The position numbers were made by a program, and so were the translations under genes. Below, piece after piece: positions 9,146 through 18,577 of a DNA stretch of 64,000 nucleotides. Source of the stretch: Sediminibacillus dalangtanensis (GTDB taxonomy: Bacteria > Bacillota > Bacilli > Bacillales > Amphibacillaceae); assembly GCF_017792025.1 (NCBI RefSeq), contig NZ_CP046956.1:930001-994000 (forward strand), in the 5' to 3' direction. Numbering within the stretch: position 1 is the stretch's first letter; every line of letters begins with the position of its first letter. The notes beneath the pieces were generated by a model. That model was given only the letters and a program-made list of their open reading frames with translations. It had not been told where the DNA came from and did no database searches.

Positions 9146-10342
9146 ATGACGAAGACAGGCTCTCCACTAAATGAAAACCAGCGGCTTATTTGGATAGATG
9201 CAGCGAGGGGGCTGGCCATTCTCGGTATATTCATGGTAAATGCGCCAGCCTTCAATGCTCCGTTCTTTCTGTATGGCGGAGCAGGTGATTACTGGGACAA
9301 TAAACTGGATCATGCAGTACAGACTGGAATCGATATTTTTTTTCAAGCCAGCTTTTATACACTTTTTTCCTTTTTGTTCGGATTCGGGATGCAAGTGATG
9401 TATGACAGGCTGCAGGAGAAAAAACAAAACACAATCTATGTATTGGTCCGCAGGCTTGTGGTTTTGATTTGTTTTGGGATTATACACGCCTTTTTGATTT
9501 GGCACGGAGATATTTTGTTGTCCTATGGAATTATCGGTTTTTGGTTGTTTTGTTTTTACCGGAGGCAGAACCGCACGTTATTGGGGTGGAGTTTGGGCCT
9601 GCTGTTAATACCGACCGGGCTTCTAACCATGTTATCCTATGCAGCCAGAAATTTCCTTTCGGATATATCAGCAGGGGACAGTCAGAGAATTGCAGAGGCA
9701 ATGGCCAACTATGGAGAAGGGAGTCTCTTGGACATTTTACGGCAGAATGCTGCGGACTGGTTATATGCCAATGGAGGAATTGCCTACTTGTTTTTGACAT
9801 TCAGCCTGCTCCCGATGTTTTTATTGGGGATGTATGCTTCCCGCAAGAGGTGGCTGCATGACACCGACCGATATCGGTCGGTACTGGTCAAGCTTTGGAT
9901 TTGGACTTGTATCGTATTTATCCTTATGAAAGTTGGTCCTTATATAATTGGCAATCCATTTTGGTTAAATGAGGCGAAACGGGCTGTTGGTGGAAGTGCT
10001 TCTGCGTTATTCTATGTACTTTCCGTCACTTTGGCGTTCCGCACAAAGTATGGTCGAATGTTGTTAATGCCGCTTGCCTCTGTGGGAAGGATGTCGCTTA
10101 CTAATTACTTGGGACAGTCACTCATTTGCTTCTTTCTGTTTTATAGTGCAGGTCTCGGACTCTATGGAGCCGTACGACCTATCTATTCAGTCGTACTCGT
10201 CCTCATGATTTTCAGTTTGCAAATCTTCCTGAGCAAGTGGTGGTTCAGGTATTTTCGTTTTGGTCCTGCAGAGTGGCTTTGGCGGAGTTTGACTTACGGA
10301 GAAAAGCAACAGTTAAGGCGACGCGTTCGGTCTGTTGATTAA
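9146..10342 (+). CDS. DUF418 domain membrane protein (YeiB/YrkO type)
   Basis: A 398-residue polytopic membrane protein. The N-terminus carries LIWIDAARGLAILGIFMVN, the signature of this family, and the C-terminal half has the DUF418 pattern: ...GRMSLTNYLGQSLIC..., then SKWWFRYFRFGPAEWLWRSL close to the end. Eight to ten hydrophobic segments are visible. The frame opens at 9065, but ATG 9146 is preferred because AAGGGGGAA lies just upstream and because the family signature begins shortly after the start. It is transcribed divergently from gerP and has no operon partner. Members are related to acyltransferase-like membrane proteins; the substrate is unknown. Confidence 0.9.
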   Translation: MTKTGSPLNENQRLIWIDAARGLAILGIFMVNAPAFNAPFFLYGGAGDYWDNKLDHAVQTGIDIFFQASFYTLFSFLFGFGMQVMYDRLQEKKQNTIYVLVRRLVVLICFGIIHAFLIWHGDILLSYGIIGFWLFCFYRRQNRTLLGWSLGLLLIPTGLLTMLSYAARNFLSDISAGDSQRIAEAMANYGEGSLLDILRQNAADWLYANGGIAYLFLTFSLLPMFLLGMYASRKRWLHDTDRYRSVLVKLWIWTCIVFILMKVGPYIIGNPFWLNEAKRAVGGSASALFYVLSVTLAFRTKYGRMLLMPLASVGRMSLTNYLGQSLICFFLFYSAGLGLYGAVRPIYSVVLVLMIFSLQIFLSKWWFRYFRFGPAEWLWRSLTYGEKQQLRRRVRSVD

Positions 10343-10379
10343 AGAAAAGGGAAGAGGTTGGGGTATTACATAACACAGA

Positions 10380-10475
10380 CTAACCGAACGATGACAGGAT
10401 AGGAAGTGTGAAAAGTACTTCTGTTGTGCTTATGGCTGGTGATGCAATGGAGAAAGCGAGGGACCAGCGAATGAA
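10380..10475. repeat. Dispersed intergenic repeat, copy 1 of a pair (see 19649)
   Basis: The block starting ACGATGACAGGATAGGAAG matches the spacer near 19649 (ACGATAACAGGATAGGAA) and stays similar for about 90 bases (AAAAGTACTTCT / AAAAGAACTTCT, then ...TTATGGCTGG / ...GTTATGCAAGGG). Both copies lie next to the AACCGAACG-type terminators. No coding potential seen. Confidence 0.5.
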
Positions 10476-10544
10476 CTTGGTAATAGGAGGCTTTCTAACT
10501 TTCTTTTTAGAATGAATGGCGGAAAAGACACTGATAAGCACTCA

Positions 10545-10629
10545 TCAAAAAACCGAACGTGTTCGAATGTTTGAAAATTCGAATCAGCGTTCGGTCTTTG
10601 CTTTCGATACGATCTTTTGGACCAGCCAC
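10545..10629 (-). terminator. Terminator of rocD, member of the GGGACA/AACCGAACG family
   Basis: Outer arms AACCGAACG (10551-10559) and CGTTCGGT (10588-10595), with inner TTCGAA repeats in the loop; on the minus strand the hairpin is followed by GGTTTTTTGATG. Just before it, towards rocD, is the box GTGGCTGGTCC, a diverged form of the GTGGCYGGGACA box seen at 15400 and 19940. Confidence 0.7.
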
Positions 10630-10640
10630 TTCTTGGTGAA

Positions 10641-11837
10641 TTATGATTCTAGTACTTGTTTAATTTGCTCGACCGCCCAAACTAAATCTGATTTCTCGAC
10701 TGTCAGCGGTGGAGCGAAACGAATGACGTTTTCGTGTGTTTCTTTGCAAAGCAATCCTTTTGCTTTCAGCCGTTCACAGTAAGGCCGGGCGGATTCCGTT
10801 AGTTCAACACCGATAAACAATCCTCTTCCGCGAACCTCTTTGATTGCCGGATTTTTAATCTTTACTAGTTCTCCCATCATGTAATTTCCAAGTTCGAGCG
10901 AACGATCCGCCAGTTTTTCCTCTTCCAATACATCAAGGGCTGCGATTGAAACAGCACATGCAAGGGGGTTTCCGCCAAAAGTGGATCCGTGCGATCCAGG
11001 ATTGAACACACCGAGAATATCTTTATTCGCTACAACACAAGAGATTGGGAATACTCCTCCGCCAAGTGCCTTGCCTAGTATCAATACATCAGGGGAAACT
11101 TGTTCCCAATCACAGGCAAACATTTTTCCGCTCCTGCCCAGACCTGCTTGAATTTCATCAGCGATGAACAGGACATTGTTTTGTTTGCATATGTCATGGG
11201 CCTGTTTTAAATAACCTTCTGGTGGGATGACAATACCAGCTTCCCCTTGGATTGGTTCCATCAGGAATCCTGCCGTGTTTTCGTTAATAGCCTCTTTAAG
11301 CGCGTTGATATCACCATATGGTATCAGTTTGATTCCTGGTAACATTGGACCGAATCCACGCTTGTATTCATCCTCTGAAGATAGGGAAACCGCAGTCATT
11401 GTTCTGCCATGGAAGTTACCGGTACAGGCGATGATCTCTGCCTGGTCTTCCTGAATTCCCTTCACCTCATAGCCCCAGCGCCGTACTGCCTTAATGGCGG
11501 TTTCTACCGCTTCAGCTCCAGTATTCATCGGCAATGCCATTTCTTTGTTTGTCAGCTTGCATACTTTTTCGTACCATGGACCTAGTTGGTCGTTGTGAAA
11601 CGCTCTTGATGTCAGGGTTACGCGGTCTGCTTGCTGCTTCAAGGCATCGATAATCCGTGGATGCCGGTGTCCTTGATTGACTGCTGAATAAGCGCTAAGC
11701 ATATCCATGTAGCGGTTTCCTTCGGGATCCTCTACCCAGACTCCTTCAGCCTTGGCAACCACAATCGGCAGCGGGTGGTAATTTTTAGCTCCATATTCCT
11801 GCGTTTGGTCAATGATTTCCTGACTCGATCGTACCAT
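10641..11837 (-). CDS. rocD: Ornithine aminotransferase
   Basis: A 398-residue class-III PLP aminotransferase converting L-ornithine and 2-oxoglutarate to glutamate-5-semialdehyde and glutamate in arginine catabolism. Seen: [13 protein letters not shown] (cofactor phosphate loop), the FHGRTM motif, [19 protein letters not shown] (the Asp that binds the pyridine N), and [15 protein letters not shown] with the Schiff-base Lys, then [13 protein letters not shown]. The start at 11837 has GGAGGGA upstream; the open frame continues six codons further. It stands alone: no rocE, rocF or rocR neighbour. In B. subtilis rocD is at a different locus, so its place between gerP and yisL is a lineage-specific insertion. 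Confidence 0.95.
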   Translation of the reverse strand: MVRSSQEIIDQTQEYGAKNYHPLPIVVAKAEGVWVEDPEGNRYMDMLSAYSAVNQGHRHPRIIDALKQQADRVTLTSRAFHNDQLGPWYEKVCKLTNKEMALPMNTGAEAVETAIKAVRRWGYEVKGIQEDQAEIIACTGNFHGRTMTAVSLSSEDEYKRGFGPMLPGIKLIPYGDINALKEAINENTAGFLMEPIQGEAGIVIPPEGYLKQAHDICKQNNVLFIADEIQAGLGRSGKMFACDWEQVSPDVLILGKALGGGVFPISCVVANKDILGVFNPGSHGSTFGGNPLACAVSIAALDVLEEEKLADRSLELGNYMMGELVKIKNPAIKEVRGRGLFIGVELTESARPYCERLKAKGLLCKETHENVIRFAPPLTVEKSDLVWAVEQIKQVLES

Positions 11838-11897
11838 GGTATCCCTCCGTTTCAATGTTAAGCATACGCTTTCAATTATAACAGTTTTTTCATATAT

Positions 11898-12246
11898 AGG
11901 AAGTTCAAAAATGCGGGAAAAATGACACGGCGAATTTCGTCGTTAGCTTGCTGGTCCGTTCCTCATGTATCGAAGGCATACAATGCGGTACTCCCACCTG
12001 CGCTGCCTAGAACTTCTTGGTCCTTTTTGTCCTCTATTTGAACATTGTATATAGGGAGGAAGTTCAAAAATGCGGGAAAAATGACACGGCGAATTTCGTC
12101 GTTAGCTTGCTGGTCCGTTCCTCACGGTGAAAAGGAAACCTTCTACTAAAATCACCCACGTCCTGTAGGGATGTAGAAGCCACCACCTCCAGTGAAAATC
12201 CGCTCCGGTACTCCCAACTACGCTGGATAGAACTTCTTGTTCCTTT
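11898..12246. repeat. Two-unit direct repeat between rocD and yisL
   Basis: Bases 11898-11965 and 12057-12124 are essentially identical over 68 bases (AGGAAGTTCAAAAATGCGGG to TTCCTCA), an offset of 159. Each unit then diverges and converges again on GGTACTCCCA..CGCTG..TAGAACTTCTTG.TCCTTT (about 11980-12030 and 12208-12246). The second unit has about 30 extra bases. No ORF is convincing here. It looks like a dispersed Bacillaceae intergenic element present in tandem. A TATAAT-like box for rocD at 11875-11880 (minus) sits at its left edge without a good -35. Confidence 0.75.
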
Positions 12247-12357
12247 ATTGAATGAAAGATGGTGTTCATAGAAATGTGCGAAAGGACACATTTTTCAAAT
12301 GAAATGTTTTCGGAAAAATGATATGATAGCGTTGATTGAATAAAAAGGAGGTACGTC

Positions 12358-12732
12358 ATGACGACGCATCTACATATCACTTCATGGGTACTAGCGTTTA
12401 TTTTATTTGGACTAGCTTTGATGTTTAAAAAGCAGGGTAAAGACAAACCGGCAAAAATTTTACAGATGATTTTGCGACTCGATTACCTGTTGATCTTGTA
12501 TTCTGGTGGTGACTTGATTGCGTACTACTTCCAGCAAAGTTATATGCTTGGAGAAGTCATCGTTAAGGGATTGGCAGGAATTTGGGTGATCGCAGCTATG
12601 GAAATGATTGCTGTGAAATACAGCAAAGGCAAGCCAGTTTTGGGTGTCTGGGTACAGTTTGCTATCGCGGTGCTCATTGTTCTGGTTCTAGGTTTTGGCA
12701 GACTGCCATTCGGCCTGCATTTCATGTCTTGA
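12358..12732 (+). CDS. yisL: YisL, UPF0344/DUF1516 small membrane protein
   Basis: A 124-residue protein with four hydrophobic segments. Sequence features (MTTHLHITSWVLAFILFGLA, KILQMILRLDYLLILYSGGD, GLAGIWVIAAMEMI) fit the YisL/DUF1516 family. Start ATG is preceded by AAGGAGG at ideal distance, and TGATATGAT (extended -10) occurs about 35 bases upstream. In B. subtilis yisL lies just before asnO, as here. Function unknown. Confidence 0.88.
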   Translation: MTTHLHITSWVLAFILFGLALMFKKQGKDKPAKILQMILRLDYLLILYSGGDLIAYYFQQSYMLGEVIVKGLAGIWVIAAMEMIAVKYSKGKPVLGVWVQFAIAVLIVLVLGFGRLPFGLHFMS

Positions 12733-12741
12733 GTTTGTTCT

Positions 12742-12781
12742 ACACCGTCTCCGCGGATATTCTGCGGAGACGGTGTTTTTT
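12742..12781 (+). terminator. Strong terminator after yisL
   Basis: Thirteen-base perfect arms ACACCGTCTCCGC (12742-12754) and GCGGAGACGGTGT (12764-12776) followed by a T run. Confidence 0.93.
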
Positions 12782-12969
12782 GTATGGGATTAAATTTGGG
12801 GGAAAAGTGTGCTATCTGTTTATAAAATCTACGAGAAACAACTTCAATCTTGTGATTGCAGCTGTTTCTTGAGGATCACTTGTGGCAAAATAGGCTTGAC
12901 TTAGACACACTCTGGGCGCTTTTATCATAAGCATATAGAAGGGCTAAAAGAAAGGGTGTGTTTTCGTAT

Positions 12970-14817
12970 ATGTGTGGGATCACAGGCTGGATAGATTTTA
13001 AACGCAACTTATCCGGGGAAATAGCCACCGTTCGTAAAATGGCTGGGACCATCCGGCATCGGGGACCTGATGAATATAACGAGTGGATTTCCAATCACGC
13101 TGCGTTTGGTCATCAACGATTGATTGTTGTCGACCCCGAAGGTGGAAAGCAGCCAATGGAGTGCCTGCGCGGGGAAGAAAAATATGTCATGATTTACAAT
13201 GGTGAACTTTACAATACAGAGGACCTGCGCCAAGAACTATTGGAAAAAGGCTGGAGTTTTACTTCCCATTCTGATACGGAAGTATTATTGAAGAGTTTTA
13301 TCCAGTGGAGAGAGGCCTGTGTCGAAAAGTTAAATGGAATTTTTGCGTTCGCCATCTGGGATTCGGAAAAGCAGCAGTTGTTTATGGCGCGAGACCGCCT
13401 TGGCGTCAAACCGTTGTTTTTCAAACAGCATGGGGAGGGGCTCTTGTTTTCTTCTGAAATAAAAGCGCTGCTGGCTCATCCTGAAGTAGAACCTGTTTTG
13501 GATCGTGAAGGATTAAGTGAAGTGCTTGCGCTTGGTCCATCTCGTACTCCCGGTCATGGAGTATTCAAAGGGATCAATGAAATTCCTGCTGCTCACATCG
13601 GAATTTTTAATCAGGATGGATTTCAAACGCACCGCTATTGGAATGTAGTCAGCAAACAGCATGAAGACGACGTGGAAACAACAGCCCGGACTATTAGGGA
13701 ATTGCTGACTGATGCTGTAGAACGACAGCTGGTTTCCGATGTTTCCCTCGGCACTTTTTTATCAGGAGGGGTGGATTCAAGCGCCATAACCGCGATTGCG
13801 GCCAATTACTTGCAGGCTAATGGAAAAGGGCCGTTATCGACATTCTCGATCGATTATCAGGGCAATGAAAAATATTTTAAACAAAGTTCCTTTCAACCGA
13901 ATAGCGACAATGACTTTATCGGAAAGATGAGCACCTTTAGCGGGACCAATCATCATCCCTTTGTCATGGATAACATGACGTTGGCAGAAATGTTGAAAGA
14001 AGCTGTTGAGATGCGTGACTTGCCTGGGATGGCGGATGTAGATTCCTCGCTACTTTGGTTTTGCCGTCAGACGAAACAGGAGGTGACCGTCGCCCTTTCC
14101 GGAGAATGCGCGGATGAAATTTTTGGAGGATATCCTTGGTTTTATCGTGAAGACGATTTAACCCGGGAAGGCTTCCCATGGATTCGTTCCTCTGAAGTGA
14201 GACGATCCTTATTAACGGAAGAATGGAAACAAAAACTCGATTTACAGGGTTACATGCTGAAACGATACCAGGAAACGATCGATGGAACGCCGGAATATGA
14301 GGGGGACAGTCCCCTGGAAAAACAGCGCCGGCAAATGTTTTATCTAAACATGAACTGGTTCATGCCGACACTTCTGGATAGAAAGGACCGGATGAGTATG
14401 GGGGCCAGTTTTGAAGCAAGGGTCCCATTCAGCGACCATCGACTTGTTGAATATGTTTGGAATATACCATGGGAAATGAAGACATATAACGGTAGGGAAA
14501 AGGGGATTTTAAGAAAGGCATTGGAGGGGCTGCTCCCGAATGAAATCCTTTATCGGAAAAAGAGCCCATATCCAAAAACCCACAATCCTGTCTACACGGG
14601 TGCCGTTGTTTCATGGCTGGAAGAAATAAGCAGGGATCCGGATGCCAGGCTGTTTGAACTGTTTAGTCGGAAAGAAATCGAAAAATTGATTCAAACAGAA
14701 GGAAAACAAATAGAGGCACCGTGGTTTGGTCAACTAATGACTGGGCCGCAGCTGTTGGCCCATCTCGGCCAAATTGATCACTGGCTTCGAACCTATCAAA
14801 TTAAGATAGAAAATTAA
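12970..14817 (+). CDS. asnO: AsnO, sporulation-type asparagine synthetase (glutamine-hydrolysing)
   Basis: A 615-residue class-II glutamine amidotransferase fused to an ATP-PPi synthetase domain; it makes asparagine from aspartate, glutamine and ATP. The start at 12970 is chosen because it gives Met-Cys-Gly, exposing the catalytic Cys2 after Met removal; the frame opens four codons earlier at a GTG. Seen: RHRGPDE, YNGELYN, SDTEVLL in the glutaminase domain, the PP-loop FLSGGVDSSAI, and SGECADEIFGGYPWF. The wording of the last motifs matches B. subtilis AsnO (YisO) rather than AsnB or AsnH. AsnO is needed for efficient sporulation in B. subtilis. Located between yisL and the yisQ homologue as in B. 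subtilis. Confidence 0.95.
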   Translation: MCGITGWIDFKRNLSGEIATVRKMAGTIRHRGPDEYNEWISNHAAFGHQRLIVVDPEGGKQPMECLRGEEKYVMIYNGELYNTEDLRQELLEKGWSFTSHSDTEVLLKSFIQWREACVEKLNGIFAFAIWDSEKQQLFMARDRLGVKPLFFKQHGEGLLFSSEIKALLAHPEVEPVLDREGLSEVLALGPSRTPGHGVFKGINEIPAAHIGIFNQDGFQTHRYWNVVSKQHEDDVETTARTIRELLTDAVERQLVSDVSLGTFLSGGVDSSAITAIAANYLQANGKGPLSTFSIDYQGNEKYFKQSSFQPNSDNDFIGKMSTFSGTNHHPFVMDNMTLAEMLKEAVEMRDLPGMADVDSSLLWFCRQTKQEVTVALSGECADEIFGGYPWFYREDDLTREGFPWIRSSEVRRSLLTEEWKQKLDLQGYMLKRYQETIDGTPEYEGDSPLEKQRRQMFYLNMNWFMPTLLDRKDRMSMGASFEARVPFSDHRLVEYVWNIPWEMKTYNGREKGILRKALEGLLPNEILYRKKSPYPKTHNPVYTGAVVSWLEEISRDPDARLFELFSRKEIEKLIQTEGKQIEAPWFGQLMTGPQLLAHLGQIDHWLRTYQIKIEN

Positions 14818-14837
14818 TCGTATATTGTGTAAAAAAA

Positions 14838-14904
14838 GCTTGGGACAAAAGCATCATGACCAAAATGAAAACCGAACGATTTCACCATTCGTTCGGTTTT
14901 TTTG
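14838..14904 (+). terminator. Terminator of asnO, GGGACA/AACCGAACG family
   Basis: Box GCTTGGGACAAAAGC (14838-14852), then arms AAAACCGAACG and CGTTCGGTTTT (14890-14900) and a T run. Same layout as the copies at 10545, 15339, 19872 and 56565, and in the same orientation relative to the gene it ends. Confidence 0.85.
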
Positions 14905-14945
14905 ATGAACAAAAAGCAAACTTTCCACCCTATGAAAAGTGCCAC

Positions 14946-15072
14946 TTCCACTCCGGCAAGGTACTTCGCTTTCCGCGGGCACGGCTTCAGCTAACTTGGC
15001 AAAGCATACCGCTTTGCCAAGTGGATCTTCAGCTCGCGCTCATCCCGCTGGAATCTGCGCACCTTGCCTTCG
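14946..15072. repeat. Core-only relative of the MITE-like element
   Basis: Contains GCTTTCCGCGGGCACGGCTT and a perfect 11-base hairpin CTTGGCAAAGC / GCTTTGCCAAG (14995-15021), then GTGGATCTTCAGCTCGCGCT. It matches the centre of the elements at 51672 and 56692, but the terminal inverted repeats are not seen; instead the edges pair as GCAAGGTA and ACCTTGC. The remaining bases up to 15338 hold no gene I can support. Confidence 0.75.
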
Positions 15073-15338
15073 TTGAAGGAGATACTTTCTCTTCTGGTGT
15101 GATTTCCGTTTTGCCTATTACCGTTACAGGTAGAAAGCTGAGCTGCATGGAAACCGCCTTTTTATGCCATAGTCCAATTTCTAAAAAAATAAAGGACCGC
15201 CATGCTGATTTTTCCTCTTCATCACTGTTTAGATACCTATCAACCAATAGAAGAATACGGTCCATCTTGTCTTTATTAGGTGGACATCAGCCAACGAAAA
15301 CGTAGCGATTCGAAGTACGCATCAAACGAACATCCAAA

Positions 15339-15416
15339 TAAAAACCGAACGAATTTGATTGACAGTTAGCATTCGCTCGGTTTTTGCTTTGGTGGCCATG
15401 CTTTTGTCCCGGCCAC
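15339..15416 (-). terminator. Terminator of yisQ, GGGACA/AACCGAACG family
   Basis: On the minus strand: GTGGCCGGGACAAAAGC box (15400-15416), then hairpin arms AACCGAGCGAAT and ATTCGTTCGGTT, then a T run. It ends the MATE gene. Confidence 0.85.
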
Positions 15417-15425
15417 TTTTTAAAA

Positions 15426-16784
15426 CTATTTCCCATAGGGTTCTGCTTTAATGAAGTTTTCTTTTACCCAAACTTTGGACCGCCATCTCCGCAGCATCAA
15501 TAACCCCCGCAGCCATTCATCCGCTATAAAAGCAATCCATACGCCGATTAATCCCAATCCAAGGTATAAACCGAAAAACCAGGCGAAAGAGACACTGACC
15601 CCCCACATGGAAAGAATCCCGATAAAGACAGGAAATCGTACATCGCCAGCTGCACGAAGCGAGCTGATGACCACAAGGTTAAATGCCCGGCCAGGTTCCA
15701 GGATAATGGTCACCAACAGCAAGGCAGCGCCTTTCTCCATAATAGTGGCATTATCGGTAAAGATACCCAGCAAAAAGTCGCTGGCAAAATAAATCAGTAT
15801 GGCGGCGAACGTGGAGATGGCAATCGAGATTTGCAGGCTCTTGATGCCATACTTATAGGCCGTATCGACTTCCCCCGCACCAATCAGGTGGCCGATTAAT
15901 ATTTGTGTTCCTTGGCCGATAGCCAGAGCAAACAGGAAAATGAACATCATGATATTCTGGACATAAACCTTGGTGGTCAATGCCAGGGTTCCGAGCTGGG
16001 CGATAAAATAGGTGATAACCATCTGGCTGGCATTATAAGAAAGCTGTTCTCCGGCTGAAGGAATTCCGATATTCAATAAATCGCGGATATCCTGTTTGTT
16101 ATAAGAAAAGAAAGAAGAGAATGGCAATGTTTTCTCACTGCGTCTTAACAAGAGAAGCAGAAGGACGGTAAATCCTAAGAAGCGGCTGACGATGGTTGAA
16201 TAAGCTACCCCTTCCACTCCTAACACAGGGAAACCGAACGGACCGAAAATAACGGTATAGTTTCCGATTATATTAAGCACATTCATGCCAATCGTTACGT
16301 ACATGGTATCTTTTGTGAATCCATAGCTTCTTAAAACAGCAGCGACTGTCATGATCAATGCCTGAACAAAGATCAATCCTCCGACAATGTTTAAGTAGAC
16401 CCCTGCTTCGCCCATCAATTCGACAGGCAAATCCATTATCTTTAAAATTTGCTTGCTAAACAAAAACAAAGCGATGCTCAACAGCAGGGAAAACCATAAA
16501 TTGAGGCTGAGCGAGGTAACAGCGATGGCACCAGCTGTATTCTGTTTCCCGGCTCCAAGGTTTTGTGCAACGAGCACACCTGCACCGGCGGCTACGAATC
16601 CGAACATGACGATAATGACTGAAATCACCTGATTGGAGACCCCGACGGCTGCCACGGAACTGTCGGAATATTGGCTTAGCATCAAGGTGTCTGCATTTCC
16701 CATCAGCATATGCAGTAGTATTTCAATGAATATGGGCCAAGTCAGAGCGAAGAGGCTTTGCTTTTTTATCTCTATTTGATTCAT
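15426..16784 (-). CDS. yisQ: MATE family multidrug/cation exporter (YisQ type)
   Basis: A 452-residue protein with twelve hydrophobic segments in two homologous halves, as in MatE-fold transporters that export drugs or metabolites against H+ or Na+. Seen: LTWPIFIEILLHMLMGNADT near the N-terminus, VLVAQNLGAGK in the first half and the matching QILIGHLIGAGE in the second. Start ATG at 16784 has GAGG upstream. Position next to asnO matches B. subtilis yisQ. Substrate unknown. Confidence 0.9.
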   Translation of the reverse strand: MNQIEIKKQSLFALTWPIFIEILLHMLMGNADTLMLSQYSDSSVAAVGVSNQVISVIIVMFGFVAAGAGVLVAQNLGAGKQNTAGAIAVTSLSLNLWFSLLLSIALFLFSKQILKIMDLPVELMGEAGVYLNIVGGLIFVQALIMTVAAVLRSYGFTKDTMYVTIGMNVLNIIGNYTVIFGPFGFPVLGVEGVAYSTIVSRFLGFTVLLLLLLRRSEKTLPFSSFFSYNKQDIRDLLNIGIPSAGEQLSYNASQMVITYFIAQLGTLALTTKVYVQNIMMFIFLFALAIGQGTQILIGHLIGAGEVDTAYKYGIKSLQISIAISTFAAILIYFASDFLLGIFTDNATIMEKGAALLLVTIILEPGRAFNLVVISSLRAAGDVRFPVFIGILSMWGVSVSFAWFFGLYLGLGLIGVWIAFIADEWLRGLLMLRRWRSKVWVKENFIKAEPYGK

Positions 16785-17019
16785 TTGATATCCTCACGAT
16801 CAAAAAAATTAGAAAATCCAATTAAGTATATACCGCCAGTATGCATTTGTCAGTACATAATGCAACAAAACGTCTAAATGGTAATTATGACGCACTTGTG
16901 ACACTTTTATGGAATTAGGGGAAATTGGTATGATCATGATTGACGGACAGGTCTGAGAAAGCTACCCTTTATTAAGAAAGCTTTTATGCTTCTAATAACA
17001 CCTGTAGGAGGAACGGAAT

Positions 17020-18522
17020 GTGAAGAAGTTATTGGCAGCAGCGGCTGTATTGCCGTTTCTTCTTTTTTACTCACAACCTATTAGTGCTGTAGAACAAGAA
17101 GATACATTGGCAGAAGAATCTATTTACTATATTCTTTTAGACCGTTTTGTAAACGGAAACTTTGACAATGACAAGGAAATTGATATCGAAGACCCCAATG
17201 CCTTGCATGGCGGCGATCTGCAAGGGGTCATTAGCAAGCTTGACGATTTGAAAGAAATGGGCTTTACTGCTATTAACATTAGCCCGCTCATGGAAAATGA
17301 AAAAGATGGTTATCATGGTTTTTGGGTAACGGACTTTACTGCGATAGAACCTCATTCGGGGACGATGGAAACTGCTGCTGAATTGGTGGAAGAAGCGCAC
17401 AAACGTGACATGAAAGTGTTCATGGATTTTCCAGTCAATCATACGTCTGCCTCGCATCCATGGCTTACAGATCAGGACAAGCAAGGCTGGTACGCGAGTG
17501 AACATGATCAGCAACAAGAACAAGCAGAGCTTCTGCAGTCTCCATGGCTCGAGGACTTGCCACAGTTGGATTTGCAAAACAAAGAGGTTGTAGCTGCATT
17601 GAGTGAGGCAGGGGAGTTTTGGCTGAAAGAAACCGGTTTGGATGGCTACCGGATAGGTATCGAACCAGATACCCCAGCTTCGTTTGTAGCCGACTTTTCT
17701 GAAACACTGCATGCTGAACAGCAGGGATTTTCCCTTTTAGCCGACTGGAAGCATGCCGATAAGGAAGGAATGGAATCCTTTCGGGAAGCGGGTATCGATT
17801 TAATTATTGATTACGAGCAAACCAAATCCCTTGATCAGGTATTTCAGGCACCAGGGAATGAATTATCTAATTTATCCGATAGGAAAGAGTCAGGAAATAA
17901 CGGTGTGGCACTGGACAGCCAGATGACAACCCGCTTCACAAAAATGGCGATTGAGCTCGAAGAAAATCCGGTGACAAGATGGAAGCTGGGATTGACTTAT
18001 TTGTACTTGGGTCCGGGCACCCCTGTCATTTATCAAGGGTCAGAGGTAGCAATGGGGAATGAAGATGATGCACCAGATCACCGTACGGCGCAGTTGAATA
18101 GTGGCAATGATGAGCTGAGCCAGTATCTGGAACGATTGTCTGCTATTCGCCAACAGTTCGCTCCTTTTACGAAGGGGAATATGGAGCTGGTAGATAGCAA
18201 CGGAGCAATGAGTTTGTTCAAACGTACTTACGAAGGGGAAACCGTTTATTTTGCCATCAATAATGCTACAGCGACTAAGGCTGTGACAATTGACGGTATT
18301 CAAGCAGGCAAACAGCTCCGCGGACTGCTCAACGATGAGACGGTTCGGGCCGATGAAGAAGGGCATTACAAAATCGGTCTGGACCGCGAAACAGCAGAAG
18401 TTTATGTCGTCGAGGATGACAAAGGGATCAATTGGTTGTTTGTTTCCTTTATTTTAGCAGTGCTTGGGGCATTTGTTTTTGCCATTGTTTTTCTGAAGAA
18501 GAAACAAAAGTCCAGGCCGTAG
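17020..18522 (+). CDS. Membrane-anchored GH13 alpha-amylase-like protein lacking catalytic residues
   Basis: A 500-residue exported protein: signal peptide at 1-23, a GH13 (beta/alpha)8 barrel, a beta domain ending VDGIQ..LRGLLNDETV, and a C-terminal membrane anchor (INWLFVSFILAVLGAFVFAI) with a KKKQK tail. Conserved region I is kept (MDFPVNHTS). The three catalytic acids are not: region II reads DGYRIGIEPD where relatives have DGYRLDTVKH, so the nucleophile Asp is Gly213; the acid/base Glu region (GEVWH in relatives) reads ADWKH with Asp242; region IV reads LDSQMTTRF where relatives have LDNHDNVRF, so the stabilising Asp is Gln301. It is therefore probably a pseudoenzyme, perhaps a glucan-binding surface protein. 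Start GTG 17020 follows TAGGAGGAA. The comparison with relatives is from memory of the Bacillus family. Confidence 0.9.
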   Translation: MKKLLAAAAVLPFLLFYSQPISAVEQEDTLAEESIYYILLDRFVNGNFDNDKEIDIEDPNALHGGDLQGVISKLDDLKEMGFTAINISPLMENEKDGYHGFWVTDFTAIEPHSGTMETAAELVEEAHKRDMKVFMDFPVNHTSASHPWLTDQDKQGWYASEHDQQQEQAELLQSPWLEDLPQLDLQNKEVVAALSEAGEFWLKETGLDGYRIGIEPDTPASFVADFSETLHAEQQGFSLLADWKHADKEGMESFREAGIDLIIDYEQTKSLDQVFQAPGNELSNLSDRKESGNNGVALDSQMTTRFTKMAIELEENPVTRWKLGLTYLYLGPGTPVIYQGSEVAMGNEDDAPDHRTAQLNSGNDELSQYLERLSAIRQQFAPFTKGNMELVDSNGAMSLFKRTYEGETVYFAINNATATKAVTIDGIQAGKQLRGLLNDETVRADEEGHYKIGLDRETAEVYVVEDDKGINWLFVSFILAVLGAFVFAIVFLKKKQKSRP

Positions 18523-18577
18523 AACAAAACATCAAAGAAGAGGAAAATATCGATACCCGCACTCTTTTTTGACAGAT

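Noticed and set aside
11227..11454. Plus-strand frame within rocD
   Set aside because: Lies fully inside a clear gene on the other strand; composition is that of a shadow frame. The same holds for the other long frames opposite addA, addB, fabF, opp and yjbQ.
12841..12940. Sigma-E promoter for asnO
   Set aside because: CATATAGA and TTGACT occur, but the spacing fits neither sigma-E nor sigma-A well.
15029..15265. A 78-codon minus-strand frame (MDRILLLVDRYLNSDEEEKS...)
   Set aside because: No ribosome binding site, no recognised family, and its end runs into the repeat core at 14946-15072.
16785..17019. Sigma-A promoter for the GH13 gene
   Set aside because: TATGAT at 16929 has no -35 at acceptable distance.
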